From the NCBI GenBank assembly GCA_900321265.1, contig ONVJ01000186.1:1-5228 (forward strand): 5,228 nucleotides of DNA. The letters run 5' to 3'. Shown in pieces: positions 1 to 5,228 of the stretch. Under the pieces are notes generated by a model, which was not told the origin of the DNA, ran no database searches, and saw only the letters and a list, made by a program, of their open reading frames with translations. Origin of the DNA: an uncultured Eubacteriales bacterium. GTDB taxonomy: Bacteria > Bacillota > Clostridia > Oscillospirales > CAG-272. How positions within the stretch are numbered: position 1 is the first letter of the stretch; every line of letters starts with the position of its first letter. Both the position numbers and the translations under genes were made by a program.

Positions 1-899
1 AGGAAGAGGTCGGATCTGCAGTAGAGCGCGCTCAGCTTCTCTCGCTCGTATATCCTTCCGGTGAAGATGACGCGGTCGCCGAGCTTCAGCTCTTCGGCGC
101 GCTTACGGATCTCATCCTCGTCTCCGCCTCCGCCGACGAATACCGCCCTGAAGTCCAGTCCCCTCGATTTCAGCCCGGCCAGCGCGTCGAGGATGATCCC
201 GATGCCCTTGTACCACATCAGTCTTCCCACGAAGAGGAAGACGGGCACTCCCGAAGGGATGCCGTACCCGGCGGTCAGCTTTGCCGTCTTCTCATCCGGA
301 AGCCTCCCGCGGGGGATGTCGACGCCGTTGTGCATCACGGTGTATTCCCCGGTATAGCCGAGATAACGCAGGCTCTCGCCGGCGCCGCGGCTGACAGTCC
401 AGATCTCGTCGCAGGAGCTGATGTTGTCGACCAGCACCTTCGCCGCGAGATCCCTTGAGGACTTCAGCTTAATGAGCTTCTCGATCTCGACCTCGAATTT
501 CGAGTGGTAGGTCATGACGACCGGGGCGTTGAGCTTGTCGGCGATGCTCCGGGCGACGACGGTCGAGACGATCGGGCAGTGACTGTGGATGAGAGCGGGC
601 TTCTCCTCCGAGATGTTCTTCATCAGCGTGGGGGAGAAGGGGATCCCGGCGACATATCCCACCCATTTGCGCATGTCGATTCCCGGATACCTGAATACCG
701 GATATGGAAAGCGGCCGTCGTCGGCGTCGGGATGCTCGGGGGTGACGACAGATACCCGGTATCCCTTTTCGGGAAGGTGCGCGGCGTAGTTGACCACCGC
801 GTTCGCGACGCCGTCTATCAGGGGAGGGAAGGAGTCGTTGAGCAGGCAGACGCCCGGAGCCTCTTGTTTATTTATGCTTTTTTCTTTATTTTCTGACAT
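1..899 (-). CDS. GT4-family (GT-B fold) glycosyltransferase, N-terminal part, cut by window edge
   Basis: The 299 visible residues form the N-terminal Rossmann domain and the start of the C-terminal domain of a retaining GT-B glycosyltransferase. Seen: a glycine-containing acceptor-side loop near the start (NDSFPPLIDGVANAV, residues 21-35), IHSHCP (104-109), TYHSKFE (130-136), the interdomain stretch VMHNGVDIPRG (188-198), then FVGRLMWYKG (223-232), the usual GR..xxKG donor-site opening of GT4 enzymes, and VFVGGGGDED (253-262). The downstream ExxxxxxxE catalytic motif lies outside the window. There is no signal peptide or membrane segment, so it is probably cytoplasmic or peripheral at the membrane. 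The family includes diacylglycerol glucosyltransferases and alpha-mannosyltransferases; donor and acceptor cannot be told from this part. The ATG at 897-899 is chosen because the conserved fold starts about 16 residues later and no better start lies nearby, but it has no clear Shine-Dalgarno site. The first 13 residues are polar, Lys-rich and AT-rich in codons. It follows nagB by 58 bases and is probably cotranscribed. Confidence 0.88.
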   Translation of the reverse strand, partial: MSENKEKSINKQEAPGVCLLNDSFPPLIDGVANAVVNYAAHLPEKGYRVSVVTPEHPDADDGRFPYPVFRYPGIDMRKWVGYVAGIPFSPTLMKNISEEKPALIHSHCPIVSTVVARSIADKLNAPVVMTYHSKFEVEIEKLIKLKSSRDLAAKVLVDNISSCDEIWTVSRGAGESLRYLGYTGEYTVMHNGVDIPRGRLPDEKTAKLTAGYGIPSGVPVFLFVGRLMWYKGIGIILDALAGLKSRGLDFRAVFVGGGGDEDEIRKRAEELKLGDRVIFTGRIYEREKLSALYCRSDLF

Positions 900-926
900 T
901 ATTATGAGCTTTTTCGGCCGGTTTTC

Positions 927-945
927 CTGCGCGGGACCGGCGCAG
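927..945. repeat. Small inverted repeat in the nagB-glycosyltransferase gap
   Basis: CTGCGC (927-932) and GCGCAG (940-945) form a perfect 6-bp stem with a 7-base loop, in the 58-base gap between the nagB stop codon and the glycosyltransferase start. In the minus-strand transcript the stem is followed by GAAAACCGG and not by a run of U, so it does not look like an intrinsic terminator. It could stabilise the processed mRNA between the genes or be a chance match in GC-rich DNA. The rest of the gap contains no promoter that I can recognise. Confidence 0.35.
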
Positions 946-957
946 TGCCCGTGAGGG

Positions 958-1674
958 TCAGCGGTTTTCGTCGGAATAGATCACCGTGACATCGCGGTGA
1001 AGCTGGAGTACCGACGCGGGTATCCTCGGGGTGATATCTCCTTCCAGGGCCTTGAAGAGGATCTCTTTTTTCGCCTTTCCGGGGGCGATAAGGAGGATCT
1101 TTTTAGCCTGCATTATCGCTCTCATTCCCATGGTGATCGCAGTCTTCGGGACTTCGTCGCGGCTCTCGAAGAACCTCGAGTTGGCGTCGACGGTGGAGGG
1201 GTCGAGTTCGGCCACGTGGGTGGCGGCGGTGAAGTGACCGTCGGGCTCGTTGAAGCCGATATGCCCGTCGGGGCCGATACCGAGGACCTGAAGATCGATC
1301 CCGCCGAGTGAGTCGATATACGAGTCATAGTCTTTGCAGAAAGCATCTGTGTCGGAGGCGAGGCCGTCGGGGACCTTCGTCATTTCTCTGCGGATATTGA
1401 TCCTGTCAAAGAGATTCTTATCCATAAAATACCTGTAGCTCTGAGGATGGTCGGGAGCGAGACCGACGTATTCGTCGAGGTTGACCGTCCTGACGCGGGA
1501 GAAATCGATTTTTCCGTCCTCGCACATCTTCGCGAGAGCGTCGTAAAGTCCGAGAGGGGAGGAGCCGGTCGCGAGGCCCAGGACGGTATCAGGCTTGTTT
1601 TTTATCTGGTTTGCGACGATCTCTGCCGCGGTGTCCGAAAGCTGACGGTAGCTGTCCGCTATAATGATGTTCAT
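958..1674 (-). CDS. nagB: Glucosamine-6-phosphate deaminase (EC 3.5.99.6)
   Basis: Converts glucosamine-6-phosphate to fructose-6-phosphate and ammonia in the cytoplasm, the step that joins amino-sugar catabolism to glycolysis. The 238 residues match the family from end to end: phosphate-binding LATGSSPLGLY (34-44), NLDEYVGL (65-72) with Asp67 at the place of E. coli catalytic Asp72, GIGPDGHIGFNEP (132-144) with Asp136, His138 and Glu143 at the places of E. coli Asp141, His143 and Glu148, TMGM (181-184), LLIAPGKAK (194-202) and PASVLQLH (219-226). All catalytic residues are present. At 238 residues it is close to the short Bacillus subtilis form and shorter than the 266-residue allosteric E. 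coli enzyme, so allosteric activation by GlcNAc-6-phosphate is unlikely (inference from family). The ATG at 1672-1674 has AAGG nine bases upstream and matches the usual N-terminus. No nagA lies in the window. The gene follows the phosphohexomutase by 95 bases with no visible promoter, which suggests an operon. Confidence 0.97.
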   Translation of the reverse strand: MNIIIADSYRQLSDTAAEIVANQIKNKPDTVLGLATGSSPLGLYDALAKMCEDGKIDFSRVRTVNLDEYVGLAPDHPQSYRYFMDKNLFDRINIRREMTKVPDGLASDTDAFCKDYDSYIDSLGGIDLQVLGIGPDGHIGFNEPDGHFTAATHVAELDPSTVDANSRFFESRDEVPKTAITMGMRAIMQAKKILLIAPGKAKKEILFKALEGDITPRIPASVLQLHRDVTVIYSDENR

Positions 1675-1683
1675 ATGAAATTA

Positions 1684-1687
1684 CCTT
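1684..1687 (-). promoter_or_regulatory. Ribosome binding site of nagB
   Basis: On the minus strand AAGG lies nine bases before the ATG, with a second AAAGG (1689-1693) just upstream. The nearer copy has acceptable spacing and supports the start at 1674. It is a short match to anti-Shine-Dalgarno, so moderate strength is expected. Confidence 0.55.
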
Positions 1688-1769
1688 GCCTTTCCGCCAA
1701 AGTCACCGCCGGATGTGATATCCTGCGTGCTTTTGCGTTTATGTGTTGTTTCGGTTTATGTCTGCCCGC

Positions 1770-3161
1770 TCAGAGGCAGAAGTCCTTCATACATGCGATG
1801 AGCAGGTCTGCGGCTTCCGCCGATTCGGCTTCGGCGAAAATGCGGAGAAGAGGCTCGGTGCCCGAGAAGCGGCAGATCACGAATGATCCGTCCCTGAAAT
1901 ACACCTTGCAGCCGTCTGAATATCCGGCCCGCGAGACCTCCTTCGGGAAGTCGGGCAGCTTCCGGTATTTCATCAGCAGTTCTTCTATCCTTGTCCTGTC
2001 CTCCGGCCTGAAGCCGAGGTTCGACTCTCTCATGACGTGAGGGCCGAAGCGGTCGGTGTATTCCTTCCAGAGCGCGCAGGGCGTCTTTCCGGTGACCGCA
2101 AGCATCTCGACGAAGAGGGAGGCGGCGTAGATCGAGTCCTTGCCGTTTATATGTCCTCTCACCGTCAGACCGCCGGAGGATTCCCCGCCCAGCACGGCGT
2201 CGACCTCGTCCATCTTTGCAGAGACGTACTTGAATCCCACCGGGACCTCGTAGCACTTTTCCCCGAAGGACTCGGCGAGATGATCGAGCATGTGGGTCGT
2301 CGCGAGGTTCCTCACGACCGGACCCTTCCAGCCCTTGTATTCGTGCAGGTATCCGTAGAGCATGACGAGTATCTGGTTGGCGCTGAGATATTCGCCCGAG
2401 GGATCGATGATCCCGACGCGGTCGCCGTCTCCGTCGACGGCGATGCCGAGATCGTATTTTTCCGACACCACGCGGTTCCTCAGCTGTCCGAGGAGCTCTG
2501 CCGCGGGAGCCGGATTGGCTCCGCCGAAGAAGGCGTCCTTGTTCGTGTTTATCGTGTCGACTGTGCAGCGCGCGGTCGCGAGGACGGTGATGAGCGGAAA
2601 GGTGGCAGAGCCGTGCATGCTGTCGAAGAGGATCCTGATCCCCGCGTCACGTATCGCTTGTAGGTCGAGCTTTCCGAGTATCGAATCGAGAAAGCCGTTG
2701 AAGGGTGTCTTCAGCCTGTTAAGGCTGCCCGGTTTCACGGCCGGAGGAGGAAGAGTCCCGGCTTCGATGAGCGCCTCGAGCCGGTCGGTGACCTCGACGG
2801 GGGCGTCTCTGCCCTCGTCGACGATGACCTTGATCCCGTCGTATTCAGACGGGTTGTGGCTGGCGGTGATCTCGATGCCGAAGTGGAGCTTCATGTCCTT
2901 GACCAGGAACATTACGAGAGGGGTCGGCACGCTGCGGTTCATGGCGATGACGTCGATCCCGTATGAGTTCAGCACGTCGGAGAACCATCCGGCGGCCGGA
3001 GCCGACAGGAACCGCCTGTCGTATCCGACGACGACCGGCCTTTCGGCTTTCCCCTCTTCGGCGATCAGCGCGCAGAGGGCGGTCGCGACCTTTTTGACGT
3101 TGTATTTGGTGAAATCGTCTCCCATGACGGCTCTCCAGCCGCCCGTTCCGAATCTGATCAT
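1770..3161 (-). CDS. Alpha-D-phosphohexomutase (phosphoglucomutase/phosphomannomutase family)
   Basis: Cytoplasmic enzyme that moves phosphate between C1 and C6 of a hexose, supplying sugar-1-phosphates for nucleotide-sugar synthesis or returning them to glycolysis. The 463 residues carry all four family sites in order: N-terminal RFGTGGWRA (3-11); the catalytic phosphoserine loop TASHNP (99-104, Ser101); the metal-binding loop DGDGDR (243-248, Asp243/245/247); the sugar-binding loop GGESSGG (325-331) with Glu327 and Ser329, preceded by GFKY (309-312); and the C-terminal phosphate-binding RFSGTEPLLR (431-440). The length is normal for bacterial PGM/PMM proteins. The substrate is not settled. 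GTGGWR, together with a sugar loop that lacks the final His of the GEMSGH (PMM/PGM) and GEQSGH (GlmM) types, argues against GlmM and leans towards a glucose-type mutase. The start at 3161 has a strong AAGGAG six bases upstream. It lies between the phosphatase-fold gene (79 bases upstream) and nagB. A role in amino-sugar or surface-glycan supply is inferred from neighbours. Confidence 0.94.
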   Translation of the reverse strand: MIRFGTGGWRAVMGDDFTKYNVKKVATALCALIAEEGKAERPVVVGYDRRFLSAPAAGWFSDVLNSYGIDVIAMNRSVPTPLVMFLVKDMKLHFGIEITASHNPSEYDGIKVIVDEGRDAPVEVTDRLEALIEAGTLPPPAVKPGSLNRLKTPFNGFLDSILGKLDLQAIRDAGIRILFDSMHGSATFPLITVLATARCTVDTINTNKDAFFGGANPAPAAELLGQLRNRVVSEKYDLGIAVDGDGDRVGIIDPSGEYLSANQILVMLYGYLHEYKGWKGPVVRNLATTHMLDHLAESFGEKCYEVPVGFKYVSAKMDEVDAVLGGESSGGLTVRGHINGKDSIYAASLFVEMLAVTGKTPCALWKEYTDRFGPHVMRESNLGFRPEDRTRIEELLMKYRKLPDFPKEVSRAGYSDGCKVYFRDGSFVICRFSGTEPLLRIFAEAESAEAADLLIACMKDFCL

Positions 3162-3167
3162 GCCTGT

Positions 3168-3173
3168 CTCCTT
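3168..3173 (-). promoter_or_regulatory. Strong ribosome binding site of the phosphohexomutase gene
   Basis: AAGGAG on the minus strand, six bases before the ATG at 3159-3161. It is the best Shine-Dalgarno match in the window and fixes the start. It directly abuts a (GA)10 tract on the transcript, which is itself purine-rich and could act as extra or standby binding sequence for the ribosome. Confidence 0.85.
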
Positions 3174-3192
3174 CTCTCTCTCTCTCTCTCTC
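3173..3192. repeat. (TC)10 dinucleotide microsatellite, (GA)10 in the transcript
   Basis: Ten uninterrupted TC units on the plus strand, read as GA in the minus-strand mRNA, between the leader hairpin and the Shine-Dalgarno site of the phosphohexomutase gene. The right end overlaps the first three bases of the hairpin arm and the left base is shared with the Shine-Dalgarno complement. The tract is non-coding. Perfect dinucleotide tracts of this length are prone to slippage, so the copy number may vary between cells. Confidence 0.9.
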
Positions 3193-3220
3193 AGCCCGTC
3201 CGCCGCGCGGACGAGCTGAG
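3190..3220. repeat. Stable hairpin in the leader of the phosphohexomutase gene
   Basis: On the plus strand CTCAGC (3190-3195) pairs with GCTGAG (3215-3220), and GTCCGC (3198-3203) pairs with GCGGAC (3207-3212). A 2x2 internal loop separates the two perfect 6-bp helices, and the apical loop is three bases. A further T-A pair (3189/3221) can extend the stem. It starts 20 bases after the stop codon of the phosphatase-fold gene. In the minus-strand RNA it is followed by GAGAGA and not by U residues, so it is not a standard intrinsic terminator. Possible roles are protection of the upstream mRNA 3' end, a processing site or a translation control element. Confidence 0.7.
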
Positions 3221-3240
3221 AAATTCTGTGCGGTGTCCTG

Positions 3241-4095
3241 TCAGATCGAGAGTTCTATATAAAGCGGATAGTGGTCTGACGCCTTGTCGAAGTATTCCGG
3301 GGTGAGCCTGCGGAAGGATTCGACGGTGCAGTTCCCGAGGTTCTTTGCGAGGATGTGGTCGATCGCCTGCTCGAAGGTCCCGCCGGTATCGCGTCTGTAT
3401 CCCTTGGGGTTGCAGTAGTGATGGCCGCGGGTCTCGTCCCTGAAGCCTTTGGCGAGGCGGTAGACGTCGGTCCAGCCGTCCTCCTCGGCGGCTCTCAGAG
3501 CGAGGGAGTTGATGTTGGCGTTGAGGTCGCCCATGATGATGCCGGGGCATTCGTATTCGGCGATGACGCGGTTCATACGGCAGACCGCCTGCATGAGCTG
3601 ATATCTTCTCGCCTCATTCGAGCCTGCCTGGTATCCCGCGGATTCGGGATTGCCCGACTTGTACCAGAGATGGGTGGAGAGCAGGGCGATCTTCTTCTTC
3701 GTGTCCCTGAACTCGAAAACGCCCCAGGCGTAGGATTTCGTCTCGCCGTTGTTGAAGCTGCCTTCAAATCCGGGGACGCTCTCGGTGAATCTGAAGAAGC
3801 CCGACTCGAGCAGCTTGAGCTTGTCTCTGCGGTAGACGATCGGAGTGTCGCTGCCGGATACGTACTCATAGTCGGCGACGGTCCCGTCGGGGAGCTCGAC
3901 CTTGCTCATCAGCTCCATCATGATCTTTGCCTGGCGTCTCGACACCTCCTGAAGGCCGAGGATGTCGGGCATGACTTCGAGATAGGCCTTTACCATGAGC
4001 GGCACTCTGGCCTCTGCCGAGCAGTCCTCGCCGGCGGCGGCCCAGGCCTCGGTGTTCTTGTCGCATTTCCACTGGTTGTTCGACATCAGTAACAT
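3241..4095 (-). CDS. Endonuclease/exonuclease/phosphatase (EEP, DNase I-like) fold protein
   Basis: A 284-residue metal-dependent phosphodiesterase/phosphatase of the EEP superfamily, which includes exonuclease III, DNase I, sphingomyelinases and inositol phosphatases. The diagnostic sites are present in order: an early Asn (SNNQW, 5-9), DILGLQEVS (44-52) with metal-binding Glu50, STHLW (140-144) with His142, GIIMGDLNANINS (185-197) with Asp190 and Asn192, AIDHILAK (244-251) with Asp246/His247, and SDHYPLYIEL (273-282) with the Asp274-His275 catalytic pair. The active site therefore looks complete. No signal peptide or membrane segment is visible, so it should act in the cytoplasm. The substrate cannot be assigned: family members of this length cleave nucleic acids, phospholipids or phosphorylated small molecules. 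The GHHYCNPKGYRRDTGGTFEQAID region (225-246) is probably the substrate-facing loop. Met1 (4095) is preferred to Met4 (4086) because GAGGGG lies nine bases before Met1. It is the first gene after the strong promoter at 4133-4161 and so probably leads the operon. Confidence 0.9.
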   Translation of the reverse strand: MLLMSNNQWKCDKNTEAWAAAGEDCSAEARVPLMVKAYLEVMPDILGLQEVSRRQAKIMMELMSKVELPDGTVADYEYVSGSDTPIVYRRDKLKLLESGFFRFTESVPGFEGSFNNGETKSYAWGVFEFRDTKKKIALLSTHLWYKSGNPESAGYQAGSNEARRYQLMQAVCRMNRVIAEYECPGIIMGDLNANINSLALRAAEEDGWTDVYRLAKGFRDETRGHHYCNPKGYRRDTGGTFEQAIDHILAKNLGNCTVESFRRLTPEYFDKASDHYPLYIELSI

Positions 4096-4104
4096 TGCTT
4101 TTTA

Positions 4105-4110
4105 CCCCTC
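4105..4110 (-). promoter_or_regulatory. Ribosome binding site of the EEP-fold gene
   Basis: GAGGGG on the minus strand, nine bases before the ATG at 4093-4095 and eighteen before the alternative ATG at 4084-4086. The spacing decides for the upstream start. Confidence 0.6.
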
Positions 4111-4132
4111 TGTGTTTATTATTGTCAGGAAC

Positions 4133-4161
4133 AGTATATCACGTTTTGAATTGCTTGTCAA
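4133..4161 (-). promoter_or_regulatory. Consensus sigma-70/sigma-A promoter with extended -10
   Basis: On the minus strand the -35 box is TTGACA (4156-4161, perfect consensus) and the -10 box is TATACT (4133-4138, one mismatch to TATAAT), with an exact 17-base spacer (4139-4155). The spacer ends in TGA directly before the -10, which gives the TGn extended -10 element. The region upstream of the -35 (about 4162-4175) is A/T-rich and could serve as an UP element. Transcription should start near 4125-4127, leaving a leader of about 30 bases before the EEP-fold gene. No other comparable promoter is visible downstream, so it probably also drives the mutase, nagB and the glycosyltransferase. Confidence 0.88.
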
Positions 4162-4167
4162 TAAATT

Positions 4168-4186
4168 TTTATCGTTTTTCGATAAA
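4168..4186. repeat. AT-rich inverted repeat just upstream of the -35 box
   Basis: TTTATCG (4168-4174) and CGATAAA (4180-4186) form a perfect 7-bp inverted repeat around five T (plus strand), ending six bases upstream of the -35 hexamer. The position suits an operator or activator site for the promoter at 4133-4161. Alternatively it is a weak terminator-like hairpin for alaS: in the minus-strand RNA the stem is followed by AAUUUAU, which is not a proper U-run, and the stem holds only two G-C pairs. Either role is inference. Confidence 0.5.
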
Positions 4187-4194
4187 TCATCGAT

Positions 4195-4217
4195 TCCGGA
4201 TAAAAAGTTTTCCCGGA
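4195..4217. repeat. Short inverted repeat downstream of alaS
   Basis: TCCGG (4195-4199) and CCGGA (4213-4217) can pair as a 5-bp stem with a 13-base loop containing A- and T-runs, starting 19 bases after the alaS stop codon. The T-run (TTTTT on the minus strand, 4201-4206 region) sits inside the loop and not after the stem, so it is a poor terminator candidate. No convincing intrinsic terminator for alaS is visible. Confidence 0.25.
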
Positions 4218-4235
4218 CGGGCGTGCCGGAGGCGC

Positions 4236-5228
4236 TCAGGCTTTTATCATCGAGGCCAGGATATCCTTCGCCGCGGCAAGCGCGTCGGCCGTCTTCGAGG
4301 CGTCCTTTCCGCCCGCCATGGCGCTGTCCGGCCTGCCTCCGCCTCTGCCTCCGGTGACGGCGGCGACTGCGGACACGAGCTTTCCGGCGTGAGCCCCGGC
4401 CTTTACGGCTTCGGCTCCGGCGACTGCGATGAAGTTCAGCTTTTCGCCCTCACCGACGGCGAGGATGGCGACGGTGTCGGGATGCTCCGCCCTTATGCTG
4501 TCGCCGAGAGAGCGCGCGACGTCGGTCGCGGTGCCCTCGAGTCTCACCGCGGCGAGCCTTACGCTTCCTACGGTGACGGCGCCGGCAAGTATCGAATCGA
4601 GCTTCGTGGCGGCGAGCTTAGCGTTGAGAGCCTCGATCTCACGCTTCGCGGCCGAGAGCTCGGCGGTCAGCGCGGCGGCCTTCTTCGCGATGTCGTTCGG
4701 GTTGGGCGTCCTGAGAGCGGCGGCGGTATCGGCGATCAGCTTCTCCTTCCCGGCGAAGAAGGAGAGGAGGTTGTTGCCGGTGACCGCCTCGATCCTGCGC
4801 ACGCCCGAGGCGACAGAGGACTCGCTGACGATACGGAAGAGTCCGAGCTTTGCGGTGTTGTCGACATGCGTGCCTCCGCAGAACTCTACCGAGAAGTCTC
4901 CCATCCTTACGACGCGGACGACGTCCCCGTATTTTTCTCCGAAGAGCATCATCGCGCCCATTTTCTTGGCTTCGGCGATTCCGGTGACGACAGTCTCGAC
5001 CTTGAGTCCGCGGAGTATCGCGCCGTTTACGGCGGCCTCGACCCGCGCGAGCTCGTCGGCGGTCAGGGCGGAGAAGTGTGTGAAGTCGAATCTTCCTCTT
5101 TCGGCGTCGACGTATGAGCCCGCCTGCTCGACGTGCTTTCCGAGGACGAGCCTCAGCGCCGACTGGAGCAGATGGAGCGAGGAGTGGTTGCGCTTTATCG
5201 CCTCGCGGCGGTCGGCGTCGATGACGGC
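4236..5228 (-). CDS. alaS: Alanyl-tRNA synthetase, C-terminal part (editing and C-Ala domains), cut by window edge
   Basis: Alanyl-tRNA synthetase (EC 6.1.1.7) charges tRNA-Ala in the cytoplasm. Only the last 330 residues are in the window, out of about 875 usual for the bacterial enzyme; the catalytic domain lies beyond the right edge. Numbered from the first visible residue: the editing domain has RNHSSLHLLQSALR (13-26) with the zinc-binding His15 and His19 of the HxxxH motif, RFDFTHF (46-52), LFGEKYGD (95-102) and FSVEFCGGTHV (112-122) with Cys117 and His121 completing the zinc site, so removal of mischarged Ser or Gly should be intact. An Ala/Lys/Glu-rich probable coiled coil follows (about 176-209), then the C-Ala domain with the Gly-rich GGRGGGRPDSAMAGG (293-307). 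It ends with TGA at 4236-4238. A 140-base gap with its own promoter separates it from the next gene, so it seems to be a separate unit. Confidence 0.97.
   Translation of the reverse strand, partial: AVIDADRREAIKRNHSSLHLLQSALRLVLGKHVEQAGSYVDAERGRFDFTHFSALTADELARVEAAVNGAILRGLKVETVVTGIAEAKKMGAMMLFGEKYGDVVRVVRMGDFSVEFCGGTHVDNTAKLGLFRIVSESSVASGVRRIEAVTGNNLLSFFAGKEKLIADTAAALRTPNPNDIAKKAAALTAELSAAKREIEALNAKLAATKLDSILAGAVTVGSVRLAAVRLEGTATDVARSLGDSIRAEHPDTVAILAVGEGEKLNFIAVAGAEAVKAGAHAGKLVSAVAAVTGGRGGGRPDSAMAGGKDASKTADALAAAKDILASMIKA

Noticed and set aside
1761..1780. Hairpin TCTGCC/GGCAGA across the mutase stop codon as a terminator
   Set aside because: The stem is 6 bp with an 8-base loop and the minus-strand RNA continues with CAUAAACC, with no U-run. 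It gives no support for termination between the mutase and nagB.
2362..3219. Open frame of 285 codons on the plus strand opposite the mutase
   Set aside because: Ser/Pro/Arg-rich low-complexity translation with no family features, running into the TC repeat as Ser-Leu repeats; the minus strand encodes all four phosphohexomutase motifs.
3190..3220. Leader hairpin as a classic Rho-independent terminator
   Set aside because: The stem is strong, but in the minus-strand transcript it is followed by a GA repeat, and on the plus strand by AAATTCTG. Neither side has a U-tract.
3191..3550. Minus-strand open frame of 119 codons overlapping the EEP-fold gene
   Set aside because: It lies in another frame of the EEP-fold gene, is Arg/His/Pro-rich and has no domain or suitable ribosome site.
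3355..4092. Open frame of 245 codons on the plus strand opposite the EEP-fold gene
   Set aside because: Shadow frame with Val/Gly/Glu-rich composition; the real gene is on the minus strand with complete catalytic motifs.
4096..4235. Riboswitch or T-box leader upstream of the EEP-fold gene
   Set aside because: The predicted start near 4126 leaves only about 30 leader bases, too few for a riboswitch, and no T-box or specifier-like sequence is visible.
4095..5117. Open frame of 340 codons on the plus strand opposite alaS
   Set aside because: It is a shadow of alaS in GC-rich DNA. The translation is Gly/Arg/Asp/Glu-rich with no recognisable domain, while the minus strand carries clear AlaS motifs over the same bases.

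Overview
The window is a fragment of an ordinary bacterial chromosome. Every credible gene lies on the minus strand, so transcription runs from high to low coordinates. The DNA is GC-rich, with long spurious open frames on the other strand. Ile ATA and Arg AGG/AGA codons are common, the intergenic promoter is AT-rich and close to the sigma-A consensus, and all four visible stop codons are TGA. Together with the short, Bacillus-like form of glucosamine-6-phosphate deaminase, this suggests a GC-rich Firmicute, perhaps an uncultured gut clostridium. That placement is inference; there is no rRNA or other phylogenetic marker to anchor it.

Layout in transcription order: (1) the C-terminal part of alanyl-tRNA synthetase (5228-4236), cut by the window edge; (2) an AT-rich gap of 140 bases with a near-perfect sigma-70/sigma-A promoter and two inverted repeats; (3) an endonuclease/exonuclease/phosphatase-fold protein (4095-3241); (4) a 79-base gap with a strong hairpin, a ten-unit dinucleotide repeat and a good Shine-Dalgarno site; (5) an alpha-D-phosphohexomutase (3161-1770); (6) a 95-base gap without a recognisable promoter or terminator; (7) glucosamine-6-phosphate deaminase nagB (1674-958); (8) a 58-base gap; (9) the N-terminal 299 residues of a GT4-type glycosyltransferase (899-1), cut by the window edge.

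The last four genes probably form one transcription unit driven by the promoter at 4133-4161, because no other convincing promoter or intrinsic terminator is visible among them. The mutase and deaminase both handle hexose phosphates: NagB feeds amino sugar into glycolysis as fructose-6-phosphate, and the mutase interconverts 1- and 6-phosphates. The glycosyltransferase would use activated sugars for glycolipid or cell-surface glycan synthesis. The role of the phosphatase/nuclease-fold protein in this group is unknown. alaS is a housekeeping gene that appears to be a separate upstream unit.

I found no mobile element, CRISPR array, RNA gene or clearly new system. The most unusual non-coding feature is the leader of the mutase gene, where a stable hairpin, a (GA)10 tract on the transcript and the ribosome binding site follow directly on one another.
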